A DNA stretch of 12,099 bases from Candidatus Stahliibacteriota bacterium (GTDB lineage: Bacteria; Hydrothermota; Tepidihabitantia; B3-TA06): the NCBI GenBank assembly GCA_030592225.1, contig JAUVJT010000041.1:1-12099 (forward strand), in the 5' to 3' direction. Made by a program: the position numbers and the translations under genes. The notes beneath the pieces are model-generated. The model made no database searches and was not told where the DNA came from. It saw nothing but the letters and a program-made list of their open reading frames with translations. The first letter of the stretch is position 1. Each line of letters opens with the position of its first letter. Shown here one piece after another: positions 1 through 5,559 of the stretch.

Positions 1-65
1 ATAGACGAGCAATATCCTGTAAAGAGTGGTTTATTTATGCTAATTTTTTGTAAACAGTCTTTCAC

Positions 66-93
66 TTGACTTCAAAGCCACAGGTTCTATAAT
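66..93 (+). promoter_or_regulatory. sigma70-type promoter
   Basis: TTGACT at 66-71 and a perfect TATAAT at 88-93 are separated by 16 bp. This predicts a transcription start near 100 and would drive the short ORF at 183-377. The match is read directly from sequence. The same 16 bp spacing recurs at three other promoters in this window, which supports it. Confidence 0.75.
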
Positions 94-182
94 GGAAACC
101 CGTTTATTTAATGCGGGGAGTAAAATGTAAGATATTAAATCACGCTACAGATAGAGTGGATAGAAAGGAAGGTCTGGTTCTC

Positions 183-377
183 ATGGGGATTCGTGCCAGG
201 GAAAATTGTCAAGCGTTCTCAATACTGCTTCCTTCCCACAAGGGAGAGGAAACCAGCTACCTGATTTGCTGGGAGCGAAACGGAAATGGCTCTCTTGCTG
301 TTTCCGAGCGTAGGGTTGCCGTCGGTAAAATTTTAGACCTGCGCCTGCTGAAAGAGTTATCTCGCCGGGAAAGATAG
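183..377 (+). CDS. short hypothetical protein (64 aa)
   Basis: I do not recognise this protein. The frame is also open from an ATG at 111. That codon lies only about 11 nt from the predicted transcription start and has no SD site, whereas the ATG at 183 is preceded by AGGAAGG at 166-172 with 10 nt spacing. I therefore prefer the 64-residue product. It is basic, especially at its C-terminus, which ends in an R/K/E-rich helix-like stretch (LRLLKELSRRER). It contains one Trp and two Cys (including a C-W pair separated by one residue). There is no signal peptide or membrane segment. It has its own strong promoter at 66-93 and no clear terminator follows. It could be a small soluble or nucleic-acid-binding protein, or the ORF may be fortuitous. 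Confidence 0.4.
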   Translation: MGIRARENCQAFSILLPSHKGEETSYLICWERNGNGSLAVSERRVAVGKILDLRLLKELSRRER

Positions 378-398
378 CTGAATTATCTTATCGAAACG

Positions 399-410
399 TT
401 TGCATGCAAA
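399..410. promoter_or_regulatory. 12-bp perfect palindrome, possible upstream activator site
   Basis: TTTGCATGCAAA is a perfect 12-bp palindrome, followed at once by a further TGCAA half-site. It lies about 165-180 bp upstream of the predicted sigma54 start at about 577. Bacterial enhancer-binding proteins usually bind inverted repeats in that range. Binding by such a protein is inferred from position only. Confidence 0.35.
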
Positions 411-550
411 TGCAACGTAGAGTCGTTCAGTAAGCTCAAGTAATCCAATAGTAAAATTATATTACACCTTTAGACAAGTCGCTCCCTACCCTTAAAAAAG
501 GCTGTCGTCGTATCTTTCGAATGTACGTCACTTGAGTTTCACGGTCAGCA

Positions 551-566
551 TGGCACGATAATTGCT
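551..566 (+). promoter_or_regulatory. sigma54 (RpoN) promoter, full consensus
   Basis: TGGCACGATAATTGCT matches the sigma54 consensus TGGCACG-N4-TTGC(A/T) at every defined base. The -24 GG is at 552-553 and the -12 GC at 564-565, with the required 12-bp register. Predicted transcription starts near 577, which is 26 nt before the small ORF at 603. A sigma54 promoter needs an AAA+ activator, and none is encoded in the window. A weak sigma70-like pair (TTGAGT 532-537, GATAAT 557-562, 19 bp spacer) overlaps it and is less convincing. Confidence 0.8.
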
Positions 567-602
567 GGTAAACGGGGTAGAAGGTGGAAACTGGAGGTTT
601 CT

Positions 603-716
603 ATGAAGTTGAAACTTGAACCAAAAGAGAAAGAAAGCTTAAAGAAAGAGTTAATTCGTAAACTTGAGGCGACGATTCGCCAGGCGCAAACCGCGGACGC
701 CGCCCTGAATTACTAA
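603..716 (+). CDS. 37-aa small protein in a sigma54-controlled unit
   Basis: This ATG-initiated ORF has a GGAGG SD site at 593-597 (5 nt spacing) and ends with TAA at 714-716. The product begins MKLKLEPKEKESLKKELIRK. It is very rich in Lys and Glu, probably forms one amphipathic helix over residues 6-30, and has a short A/D-containing tail ending in N-Y. It has no signal peptide, Cys or membrane segment. It belongs to no family I recognise. It sits alone between a consensus sigma54 promoter (551-566) and a strong terminator (742-781), giving a transcript of roughly 205 nt. The transcript could instead act mainly as a small RNA, with the ORF secondary. The good SD and codon structure favour translation. 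Confidence 0.6.
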   Translation: MKLKLEPKEKESLKKELIRKLEATIRQAQTADAALNY

Positions 717-741
717 ATTGCAAAATCAATGCCTCCTCAAT

Positions 742-781
742 GGGGATGGTTCCTACCAGCGTGGGAGCCGTCCCCTTTTTT
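742..781 (+). terminator. strong rho-independent terminator
   Basis: The arms at 742-756 and 761-775 pair over 15 bp, including three G-U pairs, around the loop CAGC. A run of six T (776-781) follows directly. The terminator lies 25 nt after the stop codon of the 37-aa ORF and closes the sigma54 unit. Confidence 0.88.
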
Positions 782-854
782 ATCATGGGTCTTGTACACT
801 TTAGCAACGAACTCCAGGATAGTTCATGTCGGTTTTCGTAACTTGATATGGAGT

Positions 855-873
855 GCAATGACCGTGTCATTGC
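855..873. repeat. back-to-back repeat ends, GCAATGAC-CGT-GTCATTGC
   Basis: This is a perfect 8-bp inverted repeat with a 3-nt spacer. Its 8-mer GTCATTGC is identical to the outer end of the MITE-like element at 10381, but here two such ends face away from a common centre. It is probably the relic junction of two degenerated copies of that repeat family, or an independent small hairpin. Confidence 0.45.
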
Positions 874-891
874 CGCGACAACGCTCGGGGG

Positions 892-922
892 AAAAAGTGG
901 AGCGCGGGTTCTCCAACCCGCG
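892..922 (-). terminator. possible terminator of the ompA-like gene
   Basis: Arms 903-910 and 915-922 (CGCGGGTT/AACCCGCG) form an 8-bp GC-rich stem around CTCC. On the minus strand the stem is followed, after 6 nt, by five T (complement of 892-896). It lies about 65 nt past the stop of the minus-strand gene ending at 987. The gap before the T-run makes it weaker than textbook terminators. Confidence 0.5.
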
Positions 923-986
923 GAAAAATAAGAAAGGCGAACTGGAACACCCGACACCAGACCCTCGATGAAATCATAGCCCACCA

Positions 987-2525
987 TTAAGGGGTTTTGT
1001 TGATCGTAATTTCCACCCGGCGATTGGCGGGATTCGCGGCGTCATCCTCCACTAGAGGCTTGCTGTTGCCCGCGCCCCGGGCAGTGATGTTGGATGAGGG
1101 AATTCCCTTAACTTCTACAAAATAGCGTCTTATTATTTTAGCCCGGGCGGTGGTGAGAGCCTTTGCGTTCTTGTATTGAGGCGGTTCGTCTGTCTCTGAT
1201 GCCTCTTCCGACTCCTCGGATGACTCGGGAGGCAAGGGGACATCGGTGTGGCACTCGACAACTATCTTGTTATTGGGATAGTGGAACAGGAATCCGGCAA
1301 CCTTATCCAGGGTGTAGTAGCCCTGGGGAAACGGTATTTCTGCGGCATCCTCGCCGAATTTAAGCGCCGCCTTGGTAACAGTGATGCGGATGAAGGTATC
1401 GTTTTCTGCGAATGCTACCCCCCTAAGACGCCCCAATGCGGTCAGCGCCTCGTGCCTGAGACGCTCGATATCCTCGCGTTCCCGTTCAAGGGCCGATCGC
1501 TCCTGCTCGATGGCGTTCAGTTCGGCGCGCAGTTTATCGCGTTCCCGGGCCAGCGTCTGCTCGCGCAGCTTTCGTGCCCGCTCCGCTTGAGCAATCTTGA
1601 TGCTGTCTTTCTCCGCCTTGCGGGCGTCGCCAAAGAGAACTGCGAGACTAAACTGATGAAAAATAGACGGTTCGTTCCCGTGCACGTAAGTAAGAGCCGT
1701 TCCGTAATGAAACTCCACGTCTGTCTTCTCTTTCTGATGGGATCGAAACGTCGCCCCAAAAGTAGGGGAAAAACCTGTAAGCGTATCCGTACCATACCGT
1801 ATCCCGGCACGGATACCTAAATGATTGCGCAGGAGATAGACCTCTCCACCCACGTGTATCTTAACATCACCTTGCTTAAAGGCAAACTCACCTGCAATCA
1901 TTGGGGAGGATAGGAAGCGTGAAGGTTTGACTAAAGGTTCTCCTGCAAAACCGACATGAATGCGATCAAGGAAGTCCTCGTCAAACAACGACTCTTCGAT
2001 GGAAGCCCCAAGGGTTAATCCTTTATCATGAACGGCCACGATACCCACAGAGGAAAACACCCCGTTAGAACGAGGTTCAACGAACGGCCACGAGTGTCCA
2101 AAAAGGCTGTCATAGCTTATCTCTTGCTGATAATTGCCCAAAGCAAGGCCCAGGCCGAAATGACGACCTGCTGGAATACTGATGATGAACCGCGCCTCCG
2201 TATCGGTAAACCTGTTGTATAGTCCAGCTTCTTTGAAGCCGTTGCCTCTGTAAAAAATGGTTCCACCCAGACTTCCCAGACCTTGAACCGGCTGGAGATA
2301 TGTACACGAGGTATACAAGAGACCCTGATAAGACGCAATCGAAAAAGCCGTCACCGGGCGATTCCATCGTGCCGGCAATGCCGGGTTAGCAATGTGGGAA
2401 AACGCATCATCTGCCACCGCGGCATGATCACCTCCCAGACCCAGTGTCCGGGCCGAGAAGGAAACATCTTCATACGCCAATAAGCTCCCTGCCATTAAAA
2501 GCAACACACCGATACGCTTTATCAT
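987..2525 (-). CDS. outer-membrane barrel, coiled coil and OmpA-type peptidoglycan-binding protein (512 aa)
   Basis: This protein is predicted to anchor the outer membrane to peptidoglycan. Residues 1-17 are a signal peptide (MIKRIGVLLLMAGSLLA). Residues 22-50 (ARTLGLGGDHAAVADDAFSHIANPA) match the start of PorV/PorQ-like and UPF0164-type barrels, and about 55-300 alternate like beta strands. Residues 301-365 are a charged coiled coil (many A, R, E, K, L). Residues 375-510 are an OmpA_C domain with H-T-D (D428), the L-x-x-x-R helix (R461) and the terminal N-R-R-V-E-I (501-506). D428 and R461 correspond to the diaminopimelate-binding Asp/Arg pair. An acidic S/E/P-rich insert (about 430-450) lies between them and is not typical. 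The ATG at 2525 is supported by GGAGGA with 5 nt spacing. The gene is divergent from the operon at 2704 and has its own promoter (2555-2582). The domain architecture is clear; the physiological role of the barrel is not. Confidence 0.88.
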   Translation of the reverse strand: MIKRIGVLLLMAGSLLAYEDVSFSARTLGLGGDHAAVADDAFSHIANPALPARWNRPVTAFSIASYQGLLYTSCTYLQPVQGLGSLGGTIFYRGNGFKEAGLYNRFTDTEARFIISIPAGRHFGLGLALGNYQQEISYDSLFGHSWPFVEPRSNGVFSSVGIVAVHDKGLTLGASIEESLFDEDFLDRIHVGFAGEPLVKPSRFLSSPMIAGEFAFKQGDVKIHVGGEVYLLRNHLGIRAGIRYGTDTLTGFSPTFGATFRSHQKEKTDVEFHYGTALTYVHGNEPSIFHQFSLAVLFGDARKAEKDSIKIAQAERARKLREQTLARERDKLRAELNAIEQERSALEREREDIERLRHEALTALGRLRGVAFAENDTFIRITVTKAALKFGEDAAEIPFPQGYYTLDKVAGFLFHYPNNKIVVECHTDVPLPPESSEESEEASETDEPPQYKNAKALTTARAKIIRRYFVEVKGIPSSNITARGAGNSKPLVEDDAANPANRRVEITINKTP

Positions 2526-2554
2526 TTAAATCCTCCACGGTATTATTTATCTCA

Positions 2555-2582
2555 AGGATATTCAACCACAGGGAAAAGTCAA
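2555..2582 (-). promoter_or_regulatory. sigma70-type promoter of the ompA-like gene
   Basis: On the minus strand, TTGACT (2582-2577) and TATCCT (2560-2555) are 16 bp apart, about 30 bp upstream of the ATG at 2525. The -10 is only moderate. It is divergent from the promoter at 2630-2657. Confidence 0.6.
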
Positions 2583-2629
2583 ACCAGTTAACGAGTAGAA
2601 CGTTACACTACGGGGAATATCAGAAGGCC

Positions 2630-2657
2630 TTGACAAATCTCCATTTTTAACTAGAAT
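2630..2657 (+). promoter_or_regulatory. sigma70-type promoter of the four-gene operon
   Basis: TTGACA (2630-2635) and TAGAAT (2652-2657) are separated by 16 bp, predicting a start near 2664. The first gene begins at 2704. The same two hexamers with the same spacing occur upstream of the lipoamide dehydrogenase gene (12070-12097). Confidence 0.8.
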
Positions 2658-2703
2658 CATTCTATCTAAAGAAACATTCACAAAACCTCATGGAGGAGGA
2701 AGC

Positions 2704-3780
2704 GTGAACGCAGTCCTTGTCCGTAGAGTTTCAGGAAGAGAGGGGAGAGTGGAAATAATTGGTGTGATTTTTCTGTTGCTGGGATTGGTATGGTCCGCTC
2801 ATGGTTTTACCATATACCCATCAGGACACCTTGCTACCTCGGTTCGCCTTAATGAATCCTACGTTGACTTCGGTTATTATGCCCTGCACGCAGAAGGGCT
2901 TATAGAGCTTGCTCCCCAGGCACATGCTGGACTTGGCGCAGATTATCTTCCCGGAGAACCAATCTCTCCCATAGCGTGGATAGACTATGCTTTTATTGAG
3001 GCATTCCGCATTCAGGTTGGGCGATTCCCCGTACCGTTTGGCGTTTTTAACGAACTCACCAATCCCACCAACAACGCACTGGTAAGCGTACCCGAGATTT
3101 GTACCGACGCTATTCCCTCACCGTGGTACGACTGGGGCGCAAAATTCCAGTGGATGCAAAACGTCAATGATTGGGAGACCTTCAGCTTTTCGGCTTATGT
3201 ATGCAACGGATTAGGTGACGGTAATGACATACGTGACAGCCGTCAGCTCGGCGATAATAATAACTCAAACGCTTTCGGATCGCGTATCGCACTAATCTCT
3301 TCACGCCTGGGTGAGTTTGGAGTCTCGGGATATTTTGGCGCGCGGGACACTGAGAGTCTTCACAACCTCGGGCTGGTAGGATTGGATGCCCAATCACAGA
3401 TAGCCATTGTGGAATTGCGTGGAGAATACGTGGCCGGTTTTCTATCCTTTGACGAAGGAGCATTTCAGGCCATTGGCGACGCACTCGATTATCTTACGGA
3501 TACCCCGGACGCGCCGTACACCAGTTGGACGTGCGGAGCATACCTGCAGGCTGCCTTCAACATCTCCCAGTACGCCATACCTGCTATACGCTTGGATATC
3601 ATAGGCTACGAGGATATCACTAACGGGGAGCGGATATCCAAACGCCGATTGGGATTGGGATTTGCCGCCTACCCCGTTAAACCCCTTGTGCTCAAGTTTG
3701 AGTTTGGAATACTGGAAGACAGGCATGAAAACACACTGCTTCTTGAACCGCTACACCTGCAGCTTGGCGTTAGCATCTAG
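2704..3780 (+). CDS. porin-like outer-membrane beta-barrel protein (358 aa)
   Basis: This is probably an outer-membrane channel or barrel and is the first gene of a four-gene operon. The GTG start is set by GGAGGAGGA at 2692-2700. Residues about 16-34 form the hydrophobic part of a signal peptide, with a likely cut after A-H-G. The mature part alternates aromatic and small residues throughout, as barrels do. Residues 105-113 (VGRFPVPFG), followed by N-E, resemble the strand-turn motif found in phosphate-selective porin-like and related 'putative porin' families. The C-terminus ends in amphipathic strand sequence (LHLQLGVSI). It is shorter than typical 16-strand porins, so fewer strands are possible. 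The substrate cannot be told from sequence. The next gene starts inside its last 56 bases, which suggests coupled translation. Confidence 0.7.
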   Translation: MNAVLVRRVSGREGRVEIIGVIFLLLGLVWSAHGFTIYPSGHLATSVRLNESYVDFGYYALHAEGLIELAPQAHAGLGADYLPGEPISPIAWIDYAFIEAFRIQVGRFPVPFGVFNELTNPTNNALVSVPEICTDAIPSPWYDWGAKFQWMQNVNDWETFSFSAYVCNGLGDGNDIRDSRQLGDNNNSNAFGSRIALISSRLGEFGVSGYFGARDTESLHNLGLVGLDAQSQIAIVELRGEYVAGFLSFDEGAFQAIGDALDYLTDTPDAPYTSWTCGAYLQAAFNISQYAIPAIRLDIIGYEDITNGERISKRRLGLGFAAYPVKPLVLKFEFGILEDRHENTLLLEPLHLQLGVSI

Positions 3781-4564
3781 CCTTCTGCTTTTTGCGTTAC
3801 CCCGGGTAGTACACGCCAAAACCAGGGTACAGGTAGAAGATTTCCGCCTGAGCGGCTCGATGGATATAATAATTACAGCCGGTGAAATGACCCAGCTGTT
3901 GTGGCGTAATATAGATGCAAGGGACCGCCTTGAAATATATTTCAGCAATACAACACTTCCCCAGGACTCTTTTGCATTCCTGGTAAGTGGAAGCTGTAAA
4001 ATAGAAGATGACAATTTCTTCCGCCTGAACTGGACCGTATCGCGAGCGTCGGGATCAGGACAGTGGGAGTTTAGCTTCGAAGGCAAGGGACTGGCGGCAA
4101 CCCGTGCAGCGCTTTTTTCTTCACTTGATTCTCTCCTCGCGCCGCTCAACATTACCACCGAGCCTGATTCCGCCGGTATCGTGGTCAATAATATCTACCT
4201 GGGATATTCCCCTCTGCAAATTGCATACTTCCCTATAGGACAACATCACATAAAGACTACAACGTTCACCGGGCTTACCACCGAAGACTCGTTTCTCCTC
4301 ACCCGTGATACAACTACTTTTCACTTCACCCTGAGCGAAGACGAGGAATTTGCATACCTGAAGCTCCTCACACCACCGGTATGCCATTTATACGTAGGGG
4401 GGATTCGTCTCAACCCCGATAAAAACAACACCTTTGTCTTTGAACCCGGGGAGCGGGAGATACGCCTTGTCAGCCCGCAATACGGAACTCGATACGTTAC
4501 TTTCGATTTTGTTGCCGGCGACACCCTTGAGGTAAGCTTTTTTAACCACAGGCCTGGATGGTGA
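3725..4564 (+). CDS. secreted TolB/CsgG-like plus PEGA-domain protein (279 aa)
   Basis: The frame is open from 3662, but only the ATG at 3725 gives a proper signal peptide (residues 1-31, basic start, hydrophobic SLALASSLLLFALP, cut after V-H-A), so I choose it. GGAAG at 3714-3718 can serve as SD. Residues 32-140 read like the N-terminal domain of TolB/CsgG/FlgO-type proteins (F-L-V-S-G-S, then a charged strand pair and a final A-L-F-S-S-L-D-S-L-L helix); this resemblance is tentative. Residues 141-203 are a PEGA domain (PF08308 pattern: P-D-S-A-x-I-x-V-N-x-x-x-L-G-Y-S-P-L, then F-P-I-G-x-H-x-I). Residues 211-272 are a second, more divergent PEGA-like unit. PEGA domains are usually extracytoplasmic and linked to surface or envelope binding. 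It overlaps the upstream gene by 56 bp and the downstream gene by 7 bp. Confidence 0.78.
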   Translation: MKTHCFLNRYTCSLALASSLLLFALPRVVHAKTRVQVEDFRLSGSMDIIITAGEMTQLLWRNIDARDRLEIYFSNTTLPQDSFAFLVSGSCKIEDDNFFRLNWTVSRASGSGQWEFSFEGKGLAATRAALFSSLDSLLAPLNITTEPDSAGIVVNNIYLGYSPLQIAYFPIGQHHIKTTTFTGLTTEDSFLLTRDTTTFHFTLSEDEEFAYLKLLTPPVCHLYVGGIRLNPDKNNTFVFEPGEREIRLVSPQYGTRYVTFDFVAGDTLEVSFFNHRPGW

Positions 4565-5559
4565 AAATGCGTCGTTTAACCGGCCTGGCCGTGGTCTTTT
4601 CGCTGCTTGCAGGCGTCACCGGAATCTACGGGGACAATCTGGAAGACGCCAACGAGTACTTCCTTACCGGGCAGTACAGTAAGGCAATAACCTATTATGG
4701 ACGAGCCCTGGCGACCGCTTCAGATAAAGCCCAGATATATTACAATCTCGGTGTATGCCACGAAAAGGTGGGTAATATTGATCTGGCCATTTCTAACTAT
4801 CGTAGAGCCGGAAACATCAAGGATGCATCTGCAGCGGCTGCCCGTCTTGAAAAACAAAAAAACGATCGCAAGATACGCAGGCTGAAACAGGAAGCCCGGC
4901 AGGCCTACGACGCCATGAACTACGGGGTGGCTCGAAGCAAGGCTGAAGAAATACTCAAGCTGGATTCGGGAAATTCCTGGGCCCGGAGTTTTCTTAACGC
5001 CCTCGAGGAAGAGGTAATCCAGCCGGTCGAGGCGGATACGACCGCGCTCGCCTCGCCTGGAACCACGGCCGTGACGCAGATTGACACTATGACTCAGCCC
5101 GACACTGCCGTTGTCGAACCGCAACCTCACCCCCAGTCCATTCCTCTGCTGTATATAATCATAGGCATAGGGACGCTAGCACTTACGGGAACGGCGGCGT
5201 TTTTCATCGGCAGAATCAGCATGAAGGGAAAAACAGTTGAGCGCGCCCTGCGTACCCTCGTGCGTCTGCTGCCGGCAGGAATGCTTTCGGTACGAGACGA
5301 GGATAAGCTCTCTTTGCTGTTTTTCGAAAAAGGCAAGGTCATCAAAGCCATAGTTGAAGAGGCCGATGGAATAAAAATCGGAGGGCGCGGCGTGGCAGAA
5401 AAGATGCTGGGGCCTTCGTGTCCGTTCGATGACAAGGGAGACGGTCCGTGGAGCAGATTCGCTGAACTCATACTCGAAGTCTATCACCGCGCCAGGGAGG
5501 AAAAACAAGACCTCCCCAAAGCTCCTAAGAAGAGCAAGCGTAAACGGAGTAAGACGTGA
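4558..5559 (+). CDS. TPR protein with one transmembrane segment and a cytoplasmic PATAN-like tail (333 aa)
   Basis: Residues 1-25 are a signal or anchor sequence (MRRLTGLAVVFSLLAGVTG core). Residues 27-95 hold two TPR-type helix pairs (A-x-E-Y-F-x-T-G-Q-Y-x-K-A-I-x-Y-Y-x-R-A-L, then Y-Y-N-L-G-V-C-x-E-K-x-G-N-I-D-L-A-I). Residues 96-150 are a charged helical region, probably a third degenerate TPR. Residues 155-193 are a T/P/D-rich linker, 195-218 a transmembrane helix, followed by positive residues (R-I-S-M-K-G-K). This predicts TPRs in the periplasm and residues 220-333 in the cytoplasm. The tail (about 227-292) has the G-x-L-S-V...L-x-F-F-x-x-G-K-V-I-x-A pattern of a diverged PATAN/DUF4388 domain, then a very basic end. 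The ATG overlaps the previous stop (ATGGTGA). A start at 4567 is also possible. It is likely a membrane scaffold between periplasm and cytoplasm; this is inference. Confidence 0.75.
   Translation: MVKMRRLTGLAVVFSLLAGVTGIYGDNLEDANEYFLTGQYSKAITYYGRALATASDKAQIYYNLGVCHEKVGNIDLAISNYRRAGNIKDASAAAARLEKQKNDRKIRRLKQEARQAYDAMNYGVARSKAEEILKLDSGNSWARSFLNALEEEVIQPVEADTTALASPGTTAVTQIDTMTQPDTAVVEPQPHPQSIPLLYIIIGIGTLALTGTAAFFIGRISMKGKTVERALRTLVRLLPAGMLSVRDEDKLSLLFFEKGKVIKAIVEEADGIKIGGRGVAEKMLGPSCPFDDKGDGPWSRFAELILEVYHRAREEKQDLPKAPKKSKRKRSKT

Larger units (their letters stand above)
717..986. other. intergenic stretch between the sigma54 unit and the ompA-like gene
   Basis: Apart from the terminator at 742-781, this stretch holds two hairpin-forming repeats: GCAATGAC/GTCATTGC at 855-873 and CGCGGGTT/AACCCGCG at 903-922. 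I see no convincing gene. Open frames here run across the hairpins and lack ribosome binding sites. Confidence 0.6.

Noticed and set aside
729..971. 80-codon plus-strand frame
   Set aside because: It begins inside the terminator region of the sigma54 unit and crosses two hairpin repeats, with no ribosome binding site or recognisable domain.
601..987. 128-codon minus-strand frame whose ATG overlaps the stop of the ompA-like gene (TAATG)
   Set aside because: There is no SD in front of it. It runs through a GC-rich hairpin, the strong plus-strand terminator and the 37-aa ORF, and the translation is a Ser/Leu/Arg mix typical of a shadow frame.
1248..1820. 190-codon plus-strand open frame
   Set aside because: It lies wholly antisense inside the ompA-like gene, whose signal peptide, barrel start, coiled coil and OmpA motifs are all clear. 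It has no ribosome binding site, and its translation has no domain pattern.
3662..3724. Longer start for the PEGA-domain protein
   Set aside because: It would put 21 polar residues in front of a clear signal peptide and increase the overlap with the barrel gene to about 120 bp.
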